DNA from: an uncultured Shewanella sp.
Lineage (GTDB): Bacteria > Pseudomonadota > Gammaproteobacteria > Enterobacterales > Shewanellaceae
NCBI RefSeq assembly: GCF_947497935.1
Contig: NZ_CANMIO010000003.1
Coordinates: forward strand, 62,001 to 126,000
Direction: 5' to 3'
DNA: 64,000 bases
The notes beneath the pieces are model-generated. The model saw nothing but the letters and a program-made list of their open reading frames with translations, had not been told where the DNA came from and made no database searches. The position numbers and the translations under genes were made by a program. Positions within the stretch are counted from its first letter, which is position 1; each line of letters begins with the position of its first letter. This document shows, piece by piece, positions 1 to 11,885 of the stretch.

Positions 1-3000
1 TCAAGATGCGGTCTTTCTCTAGCAGATGATTAAACTTCTCGAAGGCCTCGGTAAATAACATCACCTCTAGACGTGCACTCTTATCATCGAGCGTCACCAA
101 GCCCATTTTAGAGCCTCGCTTGGTCATCATCACGCGTGTTGCAACCACAAGACCCGCAGCCTTCATTGTCTTACCGCGATCCGTTGGATGCACATCCTTC
201 AATCGGCCTGACGTATAATGTTTAAGCTCTTTCAGATACTGATTTATCGGGTGACCAGTCAAGTAAAGGCCTAAGGTATCCCGCTCTCCTTCTAGCCAGA
301 CTTTATCGGGCCAAGGCGTACAATCAACAAATTGCTGTTTGCTGTCTTCAGGCTCACTGTTGAGCAAACCAAACATATCGTGCTGACCGATAGCTTCAGC
401 TTTGGCATGTTGATCCGCAGCGCGAATCGCCTCTGGCAAAGTTGCCATCATTGCGGCGCGGTGTGGCCCTAAATTATCGAGCGCACCAGCGCAGATAAGC
501 TTTTCAATCACTCGGCGGTTAAGCTTCTTCAAGTCAACACGAGCACAAAAGTCGAACAAGTCGATAAACGGTCCGTTCTCGCGAGCGCTAAGAATTGATT
601 CAACTGGGCCTTCACCCACGCCTTTAACCGCGCCAATGCCGTAAACAATGTTTAAATCATCATCAACGGTAAACCTAAATAAGCCCTTATTCACATCAGG
701 TGGTAGCAATGGCATTCCCATGCGTTCACACTCGTCTACCAAGGTAACAATCTTATCGGTGTTATCCATATCGGCTGACATTACCGCCGCCATAAACTGC
801 GCAGGGTAGTGAGTTTTAAGCCAAAGTGTCTGATAGGATACTAATGCGTATGCAGCCGAGTGAGATTTGTTAAAACCGTAACCGGCGAACTTTTCCACCA
901 AGTCGAAAATTTTCATCGACAGCGGCCCATCGACGCCATTTTTTATCGCACCAGCCTCGAACGTACCACGCTGCTTAGCCATCTCTTCAGGCTTTTTCTT
1001 ACCCATCGCACGACGAAGCATATCCGCGCCGCCCAAGGTGTAGCCAGCAAGTACCTGTGCAATCTGCATTACCTGCTCTTGATACAAGATAATACCGTAA
1101 GTTGGCGACAGTAACTCTTTTAGTGACTCATGTTGATACTCAGCATCAGGATATGACACTTCTTCTCGACCGTGCTTACGCTCAATAAAGTTATCTACCA
1201 TGCCCGATTGCAGTGGGCCCGGTCTAAACAGTGCTACCAGAGCGATCATATCTTCAAAGCAATCTGGCTGAAGGCGCTTAATCAAATCTTTCATACCACG
1301 GGATTCCAACTGGAATACCGCGGTTGTTTCATAACGCTGCAGTAACTTAAAGCATTTAGGATCGGTTAATGAAATCGATTCGATTCTTACCCGCTCTTCA
1401 CCATTTTTATCCTTAACAGCGTTCACCATCTGCAACGCCCAGTCGATAATGGTAAGCGTTCGTAGACCCAAGAAGTCGAACTTAACCAGACCCGCGGTTT
1501 CAACATCATTCTTATCGAACTGAGTAACTGGGTTTAAGCCTTCGGTATCACAATAAATTGGTGAGAAGTCAGTAATTTTGGTTGGCGCGATAACCACACC
1601 ACCGGCGTGCTTACCAGCGTTACGAGTCACCCCCTCAAGGATACGGCACATGTCGATAAGATCTTTGACTTCCTCATCGGCGTCATAAGATTCTTGTAAA
1701 CCAGGCTCAACCTCAAACGCCTTAGCCAAGGTCATACCCGGCTCTGCAGGGATCATCTTTGAAATACGGTCAACAAAACCATAAGGGTGACCAAGTACAC
1801 GGCCAACATCTCGAATTACAGCCTTAGCCGCCATGGTACCGAAGGTAATAATCTGTGATACCGCATCACGACCATATAGGTCTGCAACGTGATCGATTAC
1901 CTCATCACGTCTATCCATGCAAAAGTCGACGTCGAAGTCGGGCATAGATACACGTTCAGGGTTCAAGAATCGCTCAAACAGAAGGTCATATTCGAGTGGG
2001 TCCAAATCGGTAATTTTAAGGGCGTAAGCCACCAAGGAACCCGCACCCGAACCACGACCCGGACCAATTGGAATATCGTTATCTTTACCCCACTGAATAA
2101 ACTCCATTACGATAAGGAAGTAACCAGGGAATCCCATCTGGTTAATCACCTTGAGCTCAATATCAAGACGCTCATCGTATTCAGGACGCTTTTCGGCCCT
2201 GACTTCAGGGTCTGGGAATAAGAACTCTAAACGCTCTTCTAAGCCTTTTTCAGACACATCAACCAAGAAATCTTCGATGGTCAAATCACCCGTTGGGAAG
2301 TTAGGCAGGAAGTATTCGTGCAATCGGACGGTAACGTTACAGCGCTTAGCGATCTCGACAGTGTTTTGAATCGCTTCTGGAATATCTTCAAACAGCTCAC
2401 ACATCTCATCGCTGCTTTTTAAATACTGCTGGTCGCTGTATTTCTTTGGTCTGCGAGGATCTGCAAGAGTAAAGCCATCGTAGATGGCTACGCGAATTTC
2501 GTGAGCATCAAACTGTTCTGGCTTGTTAAATACCACTTGGTTTGTCGCAACCACAGGTAAGTCTTTTTGCTCGGCGAGCTCTACTGCCATGTGCAGATAA
2601 CGCTCTTCATCTGGGCGTCCTGTTCGCAGCAGCTCTAAATAATATCGATCTGGGAAGTGGGTTTGATAAAACTCAATTAAGCTATCTACTTGTGCTTTGT
2701 TTTCTTTGAGCAGCGCACGACCGATATCACCATCTTTACCACCAGATAATAAAATGAGTCCTTCGCTGTACTTGGCCAGCCACTCATGATCAATTACCGC
2801 TTTATCGTTAATGTTACCGCGTAAGTAGGCATCACTGATCAATAACGTCAGATTAGAATAACCTGTATTGTCTATAGCAAGCGCGGTGATCGAGCAAAAG
2901 TCATCAAACCCTGGCACTTGAACCCAAAAGTCGGTACCAATAATCGGTTTAATACCGTTGTCATGGCAGCCACCATAAAACTTCACCAAACCACACATAT

Positions 3001-3136
3001 TGGTCTGATCCGTTAAGGCAACCGCAGGCATACCCAATTCAGATACTTTACCTAAAATGGGCTTAACTTTTGAGAGTCCATCAGACATAGAGAAATCACT
3101 ATGGACGCGTAAATGCACAAAACGTGGATCAGACAT
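1..3136 (-). CDS. dnaE: DNA polymerase III alpha subunit (partial, C-terminus off the left edge)
   Basis: This is the catalytic subunit of the replicative DNA polymerase. Translating the minus strand from the ATG at 3136 gives an uninterrupted frame of 1045 codons to the window edge, roughly the first 90% of a protein usually near 1160 residues. The N-terminal PHP domain begins [15 protein letters not shown]. The polymerase palm carries the MPDFDVDFC motif with the paired catalytic aspartates, and [14 protein letters not shown] lies just before it. The helix-hairpin-helix and OB-fold regions follow, and the clamp-binding tail is missing because of the cut. It is the last gene of the conserved rpsB-to-dnaE block, 170 bases after rnhB, in the order usual for gammaproteobacteria. 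Identification is certain; only the 3' end is unseen. Confidence 0.97.
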   Translation of the reverse strand, partial: MSDPRFVHLRVHSDFSMSDGLSKVKPILGKVSELGMPAVALTDQTNMCGLVKFYGGCHDNGIKPIIGTDFWVQVPGFDDFCSITALAIDNTGYSNLTLLISDAYLRGNINDKAVIDHEWLAKYSEGLILLSGGKDGDIGRALLKENKAQVDSLIEFYQTHFPDRYYLELLRTGRPDEERYLHMAVELAEQKDLPVVATNQVVFNKPEQFDAHEIRVAIYDGFTLADPRRPKKYSDQQYLKSSDEMCELFEDIPEAIQNTVEIAKRCNVTVRLHEYFLPNFPTGDLTIEDFLVDVSEKGLEERLEFLFPDPEVRAEKRPEYDERLDIELKVINQMGFPGYFLIVMEFIQWGKDNDIPIGPGRGSGAGSLVAYALKITDLDPLEYDLLFERFLNPERVSMPDFDVDFCMDRRDEVIDHVADLYGRDAVSQIITFGTMAAKAVIRDVGRVLGHPYGFVDRISKMIPAEPGMTLAKAFEVEPGLQESYDADEEVKDLIDMCRILEGVTRNAGKHAGGVVIAPTKITDFSPIYCDTEGLNPVTQFDKNDVETAGLVKFDFLGLRTLTIIDWALQMVNAVKDKNGEERVRIESISLTDPKCFKLLQRYETTAVFQLESRGMKDLIKRLQPDCFEDMIALVALFRPGPLQSGMVDNFIERKHGREEVSYPDAEYQHESLKELLSPTYGIILYQEQVMQIAQVLAGYTLGGADMLRRAMGKKKPEEMAKQRGTFEAGAIKNGVDGPLSMKIFDLVEKFAGYGFNKSHSAAYALVSYQTLWLKTHYPAQFMAAVMSADMDNTDKIVTLVDECERMGMPLLPPDVNKGLFRFTVDDDLNIVYGIGAVKGVGEGPVESILSARENGPFIDLFDFCARVDLKKLNRRVIEKLICAGALDNLGPHRAAMMATLPEAIRAADQHAKAEAIGQHDMFGLLNSEPEDSKQQFVDCTPWPDKVWLEGERDTLGLYLTGHPINQYLKELKHYTSGRLKDVHPTDRGKTMKAAGLVVATRVMMTKRGSKMGLVTLDDKSARLEVMLFTEAFEKFNHLLEKDRIL

Positions 3137-3306
3137 AATATGGAGTATCTTTCTTTATGATAGATGAAGACTGCTGGTCAATCTTACAGGGTAAAACATG
3201 GGCCAACAGCAAACAAGTTAAACTATTAGCCCAAGTGAGAGATGTGTTAGTTTTCGTGCGACTTAGTTGGATTTAACGACCTAGTAAGCAATGATAACTA
3301 AATAGT

Positions 3307-3924
3307 TTAGTTTTGCTCTAACGCCTCACGAACGGGTCTAAAACTTTTACGATGCTCAGGCAGTACGCCGTGCTCCGCCAATGCCTCAAAGTGGGCTTTG
3401 GTAGGGTAACCTTTATGTTTTTCAAATCCATACTCTGGGTATTGCCCAGCAAGAGCGTCCATCTCTCTATCGCGCACGACTTTGGCAATAATCGAAGCAG
3501 CGCTTATCGCATCGATAAGACCATCGCCTTTAATTATTGCATGACTTTCAACGCCAAAATCTGGGGTACGATTACCATCGACTAATACACTAGTCGGCTT
3601 AATCGTCAGGCCTTTAACGGCACGCTGCATCGCTAACATAGTCGCATGTAAAATATTGAGCTCGTCGATCTCCTCTGGCGAGGCTGAACCCACACTCACA
3701 CTCAAGGCTTTCTGCTGAATTTGTTCAAACAACAGTTCTCGCTTTTTCTCTGACAGCTTTTTAGAGTCGTTTAATCCTTCAATAGGATTGTTAGGATCTA
3801 AAATCACTGCAGCGGTAACAACATTGCCGATAAGCGGGCCGCGCCCAACTTCATCGACGCCAGCGTAATGACCCACACAAATTTGTGTCACCTGCTCAGG
3901 CGTGATCCCTTTGATAGTCGCCAT
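3307..3924 (-). CDS. rnhB: Ribonuclease HII
   Basis: The enzyme cuts the RNA strand of RNA-DNA hybrids and single ribonucleotides in DNA. The 205-residue length is normal for the family. The signature [13 protein letters not shown] holds the metal-binding pair Asp24-Glu25. Later motifs VDGNRTPDF and [16 protein letters not shown] supply the remaining acidic residues. The start ATG shares one base with the lpxB stop (TAATG), so translation is probably coupled to lpxB. dnaE follows downstream. There is nothing unusual in the sequence. Confidence 0.96.
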   Translation of the reverse strand: MATIKGITPEQVTQICVGHYAGVDEVGRGPLIGNVVTAAVILDPNNPIEGLNDSKKLSEKKRELLFEQIQQKALSVSVGSASPEEIDELNILHATMLAMQRAVKGLTIKPTSVLVDGNRTPDFGVESHAIIKGDGLIDAISAASIIAKVVRDREMDALAGQYPEYGFEKHKGYPTKAHFEALAEHGVLPEHRKSFRPVREALEQN

Positions 3925-5075
3925 TATGCTATTTCCTCAATTAACTTAATTACCGCGTCTGCCGCTCGAGCACTGGCATCACATCTGAGTGTCTGATGCA
4001 TCTGCATGAAGCGCTCATAAATAGGCTTAAAATCATTATCGAGTTGCACACCAACCGCCTTGGCGATCTTCTCTGGGGTACAATCAGCCTGGATAAGCTC
4101 TTCGACAATATCGTCATCGGCGAGCAGATTTGGCAATGAATAACGCTTAGTGAGCATCATGCCTTTGGCTATACGATAGGTTATTGGACTAACGCGATAG
4201 GCTACAACCATAGGGCGCTTAACGAGCATGGCCTCTAATGTTGCCGTCCCCGATGCGAGCAAAATGCAGTCTGCGGCCGCCATGACTTCTCGTGACTGAC
4301 CTTCGACTAAATGAATTTCTAAATCCGGCGCGTGTTCACGTAATGCTTGCTCAAATTGATCACGACGTTTTTGATTCACCAAAGGCGTAACAAACTTGAT
4401 ATCGGGGTAGCGCTGTTTAATAAGGCTTGCCGCTTTGACGAAAGGCTCGGCTAACATCTTAAGCTCGCCACCGCGAGAACCGGGGAGTATTGCTAAATAC
4501 TCTGAGTCTGAATCGAGTCCAAGTAATGCTCTCGCCTGCGCCTTATCGCTTTTTAACGGAATATCATCGGCTAACGTATGGCCCACAAACGTACAAGGCA
4601 CTTGATATTCATCATAAAACGCTTTTTCAAAAGGCAGTAATGACAACACCATATCAGTGGCCTTAGCAATTTTGAAAATACGCTTTGGTCGCCAGGCCCA
4701 CACGGACGGGCTAACGTAATGAACAGTCTTAATACCACGGTTCTTAAGCTTTAGCTCTAGTCCAATATTAAAGTCTGGCGCATCGATACCAATAAAGCAG
4801 TCTGGTTGTATCTTAACCAACTCATCTATCAGGGTTGCCCGTACTTTTAGTAATCTTGGTAAACGCGATAAGACTTCGACAATGCCCATTACCGCCAACT
4901 CTTCATAAGAGAAGATTGACTCAAAACCAAGGGCTTCCATACGGGGCCCGCCTATACCAACAAACTTGGCGTCAGGATATCGAGTTTGCAGTGCTTTAAT
5001 TAAGCCTGCCCCTAAAATGTCACCCGAGATCTCTCCGGCAACCATTGCAAATACACGAGGATTGTTTGAACTCAT
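3924..5075 (-). CDS. lpxB: Lipid-A-disaccharide synthase
   Basis: LpxB condenses UDP-2,3-diacylglucosamine with 2,3-diacylglucosamine 1-phosphate to form the lipid A disaccharide, at the inner face of the cytoplasmic membrane. The 383-residue protein starts with the expected [14 protein letters not shown]. It carries the GT-B family signatures [12 protein letters not shown] and [10 protein letters not shown], plus [11 protein letters not shown] in the C-terminal half. It lies 70 bases after lpxA and overlaps rnhB by one base. The position at the end of the lpxD-fabZ-lpxA-lpxB run supports the assignment. Confidence 0.97.
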   Translation of the reverse strand: MSSNNPRVFAMVAGEISGDILGAGLIKALQTRYPDAKFVGIGGPRMEALGFESIFSYEELAVMGIVEVLSRLPRLLKVRATLIDELVKIQPDCFIGIDAPDFNIGLELKLKNRGIKTVHYVSPSVWAWRPKRIFKIAKATDMVLSLLPFEKAFYDEYQVPCTFVGHTLADDIPLKSDKAQARALLGLDSDSEYLAILPGSRGGELKMLAEPFVKAASLIKQRYPDIKFVTPLVNQKRRDQFEQALREHAPDLEIHLVEGQSREVMAAADCILLASGTATLEAMLVKRPMVVAYRVSPITYRIAKGMMLTKRYSLPNLLADDDIVEELIQADCTPEKIAKAVGVQLDNDFKPIYERFMQMHQTLRCDASARAADAVIKLIEEIA

Positions 5076-5145
5076 AGGATGGCGTCTGTCATTGATAATG
5101 AGATGGAAACAAAGAACCCGCTTTTACACGGGTTCAGGGCTTGGA

Positions 5146-5916
5146 CTAGCGAATGATGCCTCGTTGTGAGGAGGCAACAAAGTCTATAAGAGACTTAACT
5201 TGCTCATCGTCCACCGCAGCCTCTTTAAGCTGCTCAACCGCTTCGGCCACCGTCAAACTGCTGCGATATAGAGTCTTATAGGCTCTGCGAACCGAAAGCT
5301 GAGACTCTTTAGAGAAGCCTCGACGTTTCATGCCCTCGAGGTTCAAACCTCTAGGAATGGCTGGTTGACCCGAAGCCATTACAAATGGAGGGACATCATT
5401 GAGGATCAATGAACTACCTGCGGTAAACGCATGGGCACCAATATGCACAAACTGATGAACGCCAGTCATGCCGCCTAAAATAGCCCAGTCACCAACGTGT
5501 ACATGGCCAGCAATCGAAGCATTGTTAGCCATAATCACATTGCTGCCAACCACACAGTCATGAGCGATATGCACATAAGCCATAAATAGGTTATTTGAGC
5601 CAATACGTGTTTCCCACTCATCTTGAGTCGTACCACGGTGAATCGTTACCGATTCGCGGATCACGTTATTGTCACCAATAATCAAACGAGTTGCTTCGCC
5701 CGCATACTTTTTATCTTGGCAATCTTCACCCACTGAAGCGAACTGGTAGAACTTATTGCCTTTACCAATAACGGTTGGTCCTTTCACAACAACGTGTGAG
5801 CTGAACCAGCAATCATCGCCAATCTCAACATCAGCACCGATATAGGTCCAAGGACCGATCGTCACATTCTTGCCAATCTTAGCGTCTGGGTGGATGTAAG
5901 CTAATTTATCAATCAC
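5146..5916 (-). CDS. lpxA: UDP-N-acetylglucosamine O-acyltransferase
   Basis: LpxA carries out the first step of lipid A synthesis, moving a 3-hydroxyacyl chain from ACP to UDP-GlcNAc. The 256-residue protein is mostly hexapeptide repeats (for example [11 protein letters not shown] and GDNNVI) that build a left-handed beta-helix, followed by a helical C-terminus. The catalytic histidine is expected in AYVHIAHDC (about residue 119). The start codon is GTG and overlaps the fabZ stop by four bases (GTGA), so translation is likely coupled. Cytoplasmic trimer by family knowledge. Confidence 0.97.
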   Translation of the reverse strand: MIDKLAYIHPDAKIGKNVTIGPWTYIGADVEIGDDCWFSSHVVVKGPTVIGKGNKFYQFASVGEDCQDKKYAGEATRLIIGDNNVIRESVTIHRGTTQDEWETRIGSNNLFMAYVHIAHDCVVGSNVIMANNASIAGHVHVGDWAILGGMTGVHQFVHIGAHAFTAGSSLILNDVPPFVMASGQPAIPRGLNLEGMKRRGFSKESQLSVRRAYKTLYRSSLTVAEAVEQLKEAAVDDEQVKSLIDFVASSQRGIIR

Positions 5917-6374
5917 TTAGAAATCTCTCTACGTGCACACATGATCTCGGCTGAACAAACTACCTCGCCATCCACTTTAGCAACGCCAGTAAATACGCCA
6001 ATCCCGCGGCGCTCTTTAATCATTTGCACTTCAAAATGAAGTTGGTCACCAGGTTCAACAACACGCTTAAAACGTGCTTTATCGATACCGGCGAAATAGT
6101 ATAACGCGTCATTAGACGGCTCTTCACTCATGGTTTTAAAAGCTAACAAACCAGTTGCCTGTGCCATCGCTTCTAAAATCAGTACACCAGGCATCACTGG
6201 CTGAACCGGGAAGTGTCCCTGAAAGAATGGTTCATTGATAGTGACGTTTTTAATGGCATGTAGGGTTTCACCAGGAGTGAAATCTAGCACTCTATCGATC
6301 AATAAAAATGGATACCTATGAGGTAAAAATTTTAGGATCTCTTTAATATCCATTGTATTCAATTGATTTGACAC
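5913..6374 (-). CDS. fabZ: 3-hydroxyacyl-ACP dehydratase FabZ
   Basis: FabZ dehydrates 3-hydroxyacyl-ACP in fatty acid synthesis and competes with LpxA for 3-hydroxyacyl-ACP. I chose the GTG at 6374 rather than the ATG at 6410. An AAAGGAAAA ribosome site lies just before this GTG, and the resulting N-terminus ([14 protein letters not shown]) and 153-residue length fit the family. The hot-dog fold shows [14 protein letters not shown], the catalytic histidine in [13 protein letters not shown] (His54) and the catalytic glutamate in LILEAMAQ (Glu68). It sits between lpxD and lpxA, as in most gammaproteobacteria, and overlaps lpxA by four bases. Confidence 0.95.
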   Translation of the reverse strand: MSNQLNTMDIKEILKFLPHRYPFLLIDRVLDFTPGETLHAIKNVTINEPFFQGHFPVQPVMPGVLILEAMAQATGLLAFKTMSEEPSNDALYYFAGIDKARFKRVVEPGDQLHFEVQMIKERRGIGVFTGVAKVDGEVVCSAEIMCARREISK

Positions 6375-6410
6375 GAAATTTTCCTTTATCTGCTCACTGC
6401 AGTCATTCAT

Positions 6411-7427
6411 TTACTTTACGTTATTTTCCAGCGTTTTAACACGTTGGAATAGCGTATCTAACTGTCTAAAACGAACGGTATTCTTGCGCCAAAGCTTGTT
6501 ATCCATCGCAACTGTGGCCGATGAATAAACGCCTGGCTCTCTTACCACGCTCGTAATGTTGGTACTACCGGTAATATGAACGCCGTCAGCAATACTTAAG
6601 TGCCCTGAAATCGCACAATTACCACCAATAATACAGTGCTTACCGATAGTCACGCTGCCAGCTACCACCGTACAACCAGCAATAGCCGTATTAGCACCGA
6701 TAATATCGTTATGGGCGATCTGAACTTGGTTGTCGATAATCACACCATCGTGGATTTCAGTATGCTCGATGGCTCCTCTATCCACTGTTGTATTTGCACC
6801 GATCTCAACTCTGTCACCGATGCGAACGCCACCGGTTTGTGGAATTTTGATCCACTGACCACGTTCGTTGGCATAACCAAAACCATCGGACCCCAAAACC
6901 GCGCCAGAGTGAATAATACAATCTTGGCCTAAATGGACATTGTGATAAACGCTAACGTTCGCCCATAAGCGAGTATTTGAACCAATGACACAGTCTTGAC
7001 CCACAACGCTTCCAGCACCAATTTGTACATTGTTGCCTAGAATAACATTCTCACCAATAACCGCGTTAGCACCAATCGCCACGCCTTCGCCTAACATAGC
7101 AGAGGAGGCTATCTGTGCCGATGGATGGATATCCTCGGCCGCTTTTGGGGTGGTATCGAGAAACTGCGCGATGCGTGCAAAACCCACATATGGATCTTTT
7201 AATATAATCGCATTGCCTGTGTAGCTTTCTGCATCTGTGGCCGTCATCAGAATCGCCGACGCAGCTGTAGTTTGCAGCTGCGAGCGATATTTTGAATTTG
7301 CCAAGAAAGAGATTTGACCTGGACCTGCTCCGTCCAAGGTGCCTACCGTTGAGATCTCAACAGTATCATCACCTTGAACGTCTGCATTTAAATGGTCAGC
7401 CAGTACTCTTAAAGTATAGCTTTTCAT
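6411..7427 (-). CDS. lpxD: UDP-3-O-(3-hydroxyacyl)glucosamine N-acyltransferase
   Basis: LpxD adds the N-linked 3-hydroxyacyl chain in lipid A synthesis, after LpxA and LpxC. The 338-residue protein has the N-terminal uridine-binding domain ([15 protein letters not shown]), then a long hexapeptide beta-helix, then a helical tail ([15 protein letters not shown]). The catalytic histidine is expected in [10 protein letters not shown]. It follows skp after four bases, so the two are certainly cotranscribed. Confidence 0.97.
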   Translation of the reverse strand: MKSYTLRVLADHLNADVQGDDTVEISTVGTLDGAGPGQISFLANSKYRSQLQTTAASAILMTATDAESYTGNAIILKDPYVGFARIAQFLDTTPKAAEDIHPSAQIASSAMLGEGVAIGANAVIGENVILGNNVQIGAGSVVGQDCVIGSNTRLWANVSVYHNVHLGQDCIIHSGAVLGSDGFGYANERGQWIKIPQTGGVRIGDRVEIGANTTVDRGAIEHTEIHDGVIIDNQVQIAHNDIIGANTAIAGCTVVAGSVTIGKHCIIGGNCAISGHLSIADGVHITGSTNITSVVREPGVYSSATVAMDNKLWRKNTVRFRQLDTLFQRVKTLENNVK

Positions 7428-7431
7428 CTAT

Positions 7432-7938
7432 CTACTTGCCTTTACCTAAAGCTTCAACCACTTTGTTACTGATGTCAGCGCTAGGCTTAACATAGATAAC
7501 GGCACCACGTTGAAGCACCATGTCATACTGCTCTTTTTCAGCAATAGAGTTAATTGTCTTTTGAACTTCTAGAAGTAGCTTGTTTTGCTCTTCACCGTTA
7601 CGACGACGCATATCTTCATCTAACGCTTTGCCTTTCAATTGTAGCTCAGCTTTCATAGATTCCATTTTGCGCATCATGTCAGTCTTCTGCGTTTCGCTCA
7701 TTAATGCAGCATCACGCTGTTGCTTTTCTAGCAAACCACGAAGCTCTTCCTGCATCTTTTGTACTGCGGCGACGCGATCACCAAATTCAGTTTTTAATGT
7801 CTCATTGACTTGCTCGCGCTGAGGTAACTGCTCAAAAACTGCTTGCATATCAACTACTGCGATCTTCTCTGCATGCGCCGCTAAAGGTGCACCCATAAGA
7901 ACCATAACCATCACTGCGCGATTCAACATCTTATTCAA
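7432..7938 (-). CDS. skp: Periplasmic chaperone Skp (OmpH)
   Basis: Skp is a trimeric chaperone that holds unfolded outer membrane proteins in the periplasm for delivery to BamA. The 168-residue precursor begins with a clear signal peptide ending AAHAEK, with cleavage after about residue 23. The mature part begins IAVVDMQAVFEQLPQ. The middle is strongly charged and helical, forming the tentacles, and VIYVKPSADISNKVVEAL forms the C-terminal body segment. It lies 47 bases after bamA. Confidence 0.95.
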   Translation of the reverse strand: MNKMLNRAVMVMVLMGAPLAAHAEKIAVVDMQAVFEQLPQREQVNETLKTEFGDRVAAVQKMQEELRGLLEKQQRDAALMSETQKTDMMRKMESMKAELQLKGKALDEDMRRRNGEEQNKLLLEVQKTINSIAEKEQYDMVLQRGAVIYVKPSADISNKVVEALGKGK

Positions 7939-7985
7939 AACAAACTCCTTGATCTCAGCAAAACTTGCCGATTTTTAAATTGATT

Positions 7986-10469
7986 TTAGAAAGTTTTACC
8001 AATATTAAACGAGAAGATTTCTGTTTCATCATCCTCGTATTCCTTGATTGGCCATGCCAGGCTAAATACCATAGGTCCCATCGGTGATAACCACTGCACG
8101 CTCATGCCCCAAGAGGCACGAATACGGCTCGGATCGCTATAATCTTGCAGTCTATCAAACTCTTCAACCGGAAGATAACGATATGAATCGTAGTCAAACT
8201 CAGTGTCCCATACGTTACCGGCATCGACAAAGAAACTGGTACGTACAGAATTTGTATAAGCCTCATCCAAGAATGGCGTTGGCACAATTAACTCTAGGCT
8301 TGCTGTTGCAATGGCGTTACCACCAATTGAGCGACCTGAGCTAACCTGGATTTGGTTAGGATCTCCCGGCAAGCTACAACCTTCTCCGGATGGATCCGGT
8401 GCACATGGCTCACTGCCACGATATAAGTAGAAAGAACGCGGTCCGACCGAGTTAGACTTAAAGCCACGCAGTGAGCTACTACCACCTGAGTAATAGTTTT
8501 CCCAGAATGGTAGGATCTGGTCGTTATCATTAAACTGACCATAACCGTTACCATAACCTAAACGGCCACGCGCTAGCACAACAAAACTGTGCTTACGATC
8601 AATCGGGAAATAGAAGTTGGTATCAAAGTCTGCCTTAAAATATTGCAGATCTGAACCTGGTACCGTCATCTTACCGTTCAAACGTTGTGATGAACCGTCT
8701 GACGGGAAAGTGCCTCGGTTCAAGTTACTACGAGACCAACCTAAACTCAGTTCGAAGTTATCAAAACTTAAACCTGCATTAGGGTCATCACTATCACGGT
8801 AAATGTCGTAAAAGCGAATCGCTTGCTCATAGGCCGAGATTTCAGAAATTTCGTTATGACGATAACCGATACCACCGTTAATTCGGTTGTATTCGTTAAT
8901 AGGGAAACCCGAATTTAATGAAATACCATAAGAGCTGTTCTTATAGGCTTCAAGGTTTGCCTCGTCAGCATCAAACTCACTCCAGTAGATGCTACCACCT
9001 AGACTGACGCCATCTTTAGTAAAGTAAGGGTCGGTGTAGTTAATATTGACGTTCTTCGAATACTTGTTGGTGTTTAAGTTAACACCCGCTTGGTTACCCG
9101 TACCTAAGAAGTTACTCTGCTGCACACCAAACTGTAGACTTAGTCCAGATTCAGTACCATAACCGACACCTGCGTTAAACGAGCCCGATGGCTGTTCTTT
9201 TACATTAAATGCCACGTCGACTAAATCATCCGAACCAGGCACTTGTACCGTTTCAGTATCGACGGTTTCAAAATAACCAAGACGGTTAAGGTTAGACTTA
9301 GACAGCTCTACTTGTGCAGAGTTAAGCCATGCACCTTCCATTTGACGTAACTGACGGCGCATTACTTCATCTTTAGTAACCGTGTTACCGCTGAAGCTAA
9401 TGTTACGTACATAAACGCGCTTGCCTGGGTTGATGTTGATATTAAGATTAACTTCTTTAGTCTCATCATCAATTTCAGGATAGGTTTTAACTTCTGGATA
9501 AGCATAACCAAATCGACCTAAGTATTTACCGTACATCTCTTCAGTAAAGGTCACGTCGCCGCCGTTATACATATCGCCTGACTTTAATGGCAAGATGGCT
9601 TCTAACACCTCTTCCTTACCCATTAAATCACCCGTTAAATTAACGTCTTTAACTTTATATTGCTCACCTTCATCAACATTGATAGTAATATAAAGTCCTT
9701 TACGATCAGGCGTCATAGCAACCTGAGTAGAGGTCACATCGAAACGAATATAACCACGGTTTTGATAGTAAGTTTTAATCGTTTCAAGGTCAGCTTGCAG
9801 CTTCTGCTTTTGGTAGCGACGCTCACCAAACAGATCCCACCAAGCAACATAATCTTTAAGCTCTAACATACCAATCAACTCAGCATCGCTGAACTCGGTA
9901 TTACCCACTATATTGATTTGGCGAATTTCGGCGGCTAGACCTTCGGTAAAGGTAAACTTAAGCTCAACTCGGTTACGAGGTAAGTTAATGATTTCGGCCT
10001 TCACTTTAGCGCCGTACTTACCGACGCCGTAATAGAAATCTTGTAAGCCTTTTTCGATACCAGAGAGCATGGTGCGGTCTAGCGACTCACCGACTTTTAC
10101 GCCGGAGCCATCTAAACTTTCTTGCAGCTGCTCATCTTTAATATCTTTGTTACCTTCGAAGGTAACAGAGCTAATGGTTGGACGCTCAGTGACTTTAACT
10201 ACGAGCACGTTTCCGTCCCGGAGCACTTCAATTTTTTCGAAGTTAGTTGACGCATACAAGCTTTTAATCGCTTGCTGCAATTTTAATTGATCAACAGTAT
10301 CCCCAACCTTCACAGGTAAGTTAAGCAAAGCCGCACCGAGTGCCACTCGCTGTAAACCTTCAACTTGGATATCAGCTACTTCAAAAGGTTGGAATGTCTC
10401 TGCCCAACCGTTCCCTGAAAAAGACGCTCCGACTAATAACATCGAGGCAAAAAGTTTATTCAATCTCAT
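7986..10469 (-). CDS. bamA: Outer membrane protein assembly factor BamA
   Basis: BamA is the core of the machine that folds and inserts beta-barrel proteins in the outer membrane. The 827-residue precursor has a signal peptide (cleavage near GNGWAETF) and five POTRA domains across about residues 25-425, for example FEVADIQVEGLQRV at the start and VRNISFSGNTVTKDEVMRR near the last. The C-terminal 16-strand barrel follows. The barrel contains the lid-loop RGF motif (SSSLRGFKSNSVGP) and ends in the terminal Phe expected of a barrel protein (FSFNIGKTF). It lies between rseP and skp, the standard order. Confidence 0.97.
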   Translation of the reverse strand: MRLNKLFASMLLVGASFSGNGWAETFQPFEVADIQVEGLQRVALGAALLNLPVKVGDTVDQLKLQQAIKSLYASTNFEKIEVLRDGNVLVVKVTERPTISSVTFEGNKDIKDEQLQESLDGSGVKVGESLDRTMLSGIEKGLQDFYYGVGKYGAKVKAEIINLPRNRVELKFTFTEGLAAEIRQINIVGNTEFSDAELIGMLELKDYVAWWDLFGERRYQKQKLQADLETIKTYYQNRGYIRFDVTSTQVAMTPDRKGLYITINVDEGEQYKVKDVNLTGDLMGKEEVLEAILPLKSGDMYNGGDVTFTEEMYGKYLGRFGYAYPEVKTYPEIDDETKEVNLNININPGKRVYVRNISFSGNTVTKDEVMRRQLRQMEGAWLNSAQVELSKSNLNRLGYFETVDTETVQVPGSDDLVDVAFNVKEQPSGSFNAGVGYGTESGLSLQFGVQQSNFLGTGNQAGVNLNTNKYSKNVNINYTDPYFTKDGVSLGGSIYWSEFDADEANLEAYKNSSYGISLNSGFPINEYNRINGGIGYRHNEISEISAYEQAIRFYDIYRDSDDPNAGLSFDNFELSLGWSRSNLNRGTFPSDGSSQRLNGKMTVPGSDLQYFKADFDTNFYFPIDRKHSFVVLARGRLGYGNGYGQFNDNDQILPFWENYYSGGSSSLRGFKSNSVGPRSFYLYRGSEPCAPDPSGEGCSLPGDPNQIQVSSGRSIGGNAIATASLELIVPTPFLDEAYTNSVRTSFFVDAGNVWDTEFDYDSYRYLPVEEFDRLQDYSDPSRIRASWGMSVQWLSPMGPMVFSLAWPIKEYEDDETEIFSFNIGKTF

Positions 10470-10500
10470 AGAGCACTTCTAATTATTTGTCTGTCCTTGC

Positions 10501-11871
10501 TCAGAGTCGGGAAAAGTCATTGAAAAGCGCAACACTCATCAACATCAGCAGCAAAGCTGCCCCAATTCTGAATCCAATTTCCTGTACCTTCTCCGGTACA
10601 GGCCTGCCTGTAATTACCTCTACGAAGTAATACAAAAGGTGTCCTCCATCTAACACTGGCAAAGGCAATAAGTTAATAATGCCTAAGTTCACGCTAATCA
10701 ATGCAAGAAAACCTAAAAAATATACCAGTCCAACGTCAGCACTGTTTCCCGCACCTTGTGCGATAGAAATAGGACCACTCAAGTTTTTAACTGAAACGTC
10801 ACCAGTAAGTAACTTGCCAATCATCTTAATGCTGACAGAGACAAGTTGCCATGTTTTATCGACCGCAACAGGAAAAGAGTCTAAAAATCCGTACTCCAGT
10901 TGCACTTTCATGTTCTCAGGCCAAGGCTCAGACGTCGGTGCCACACCGATAACGCCCTCGAGTTTACCCTCGGCATTCTCACGAGTTTTCGGCGTCACCT
11001 TAATTGCTAACTGTTCTCCATCGCGGCGTACCGTGATAGTGACAGTTTCATTAGCTGAGCCCTGAATAATCTCTACGAAACGAGGCCAACCTTTATAGGT
11101 CTCACCATCAATTGCAACTAAGGTATCCCCCACCTTAATCCCTGCAAGCCCCGCGGCGCCGTCATCACTGACTAATCCAAGCTTAGGTAAAATCGCTGGA
11201 CGATACATACCTAAGCCAATAGCCGTGATAGGCAATTCTTTCTCTGGATTAAATTTCCAATCTTGAGTGTTAAGCGAATAGGTTTTCTCATCGCCTGAAG
11301 AGCCTTCCAAGCGAGACAATGGCGCAAGGGTAATATCAACCTTACTGTCACCAATATGTCCGGCTAGAGCAAGATTGACCTCTTCCCAATCTCTGACCTT
11401 TTGACCACCGACAGCCATCACCTGCAACGGCTCTTTAACAATGATCTGCGCAGCTGGAGTGCCAGCAACAGTCGAGTCAATAACGGGCTTAATTGCGGGG
11501 ACACCAATGAGGTACATGGCGTAGAGTGCAATAATGGCAAAAAGGAAATTAGCGATGGGGCCTGCGCTGACAATGGCGATTCGCTGCCAGACAGATTTAC
11601 GGTTAAAAGCTTGATCTTTTAATTCTTCAGGGACATCGTCAACACGCTCATCGAGCATCTTAACGTAACCACCCAGTGGGATAGCTGCAACGACATATTC
11701 GGTGCCATCTTGACCAGTTCTTCGCCAAATGGCTTTACCAAAGCCAATAGAGAAACGTTCTACTTTAACTCCACAGCGACGAGCCACCCAAAAGTGCCCA
11801 TATTCATGGGCAGCAATTAAAATCCCTAAAGCAACAATAAAGGAACCTAAGTTCCATAAAAAATCTATCAT
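10501..11871 (-). CDS. rseP: Site-2 intramembrane metalloprotease RseP
   Basis: RseP makes the second cut of the anti-sigma factor RseA and so releases sigma-E; it also clears signal peptides. The 456-residue inner membrane protein has the zinc motif HEYGH in its first transmembrane helix, two PDZ domains in the periplasmic part (one contains GLAGIKVGDTLVAIDG), and the conserved LLPLPVLDGGHL motif in the third helix. It sits directly upstream of bamA, whose product family is under sigma-E stress control. Identity is secure. Confidence 0.96.
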   Translation of the reverse strand: MIDFLWNLGSFIVALGILIAAHEYGHFWVARRCGVKVERFSIGFGKAIWRRTGQDGTEYVVAAIPLGGYVKMLDERVDDVPEELKDQAFNRKSVWQRIAIVSAGPIANFLFAIIALYAMYLIGVPAIKPVIDSTVAGTPAAQIIVKEPLQVMAVGGQKVRDWEEVNLALAGHIGDSKVDITLAPLSRLEGSSGDEKTYSLNTQDWKFNPEKELPITAIGLGMYRPAILPKLGLVSDDGAAGLAGIKVGDTLVAIDGETYKGWPRFVEIIQGSANETVTITVRRDGEQLAIKVTPKTRENAEGKLEGVIGVAPTSEPWPENMKVQLEYGFLDSFPVAVDKTWQLVSVSIKMIGKLLTGDVSVKNLSGPISIAQGAGNSADVGLVYFLGFLALISVNLGIINLLPLPVLDGGHLLYYFVEVITGRPVPEKVQEIGFRIGAALLLMLMSVALFNDFSRL

Positions 11872-11885
11872 CCCTTCCCTCTGAA

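Noticed and set aside
860-2369. Plus-strand frames at 860-1114, 1889-2221 and 2151-2369
   Set aside because: They are antisense to the certain dnaE frame and have no protein-like features.
6375-6410. Longer fabZ start at the ATG at 6410
   Set aside because: The extension is not seen in the family, and the GTG at 6374 has a good ribosome site.
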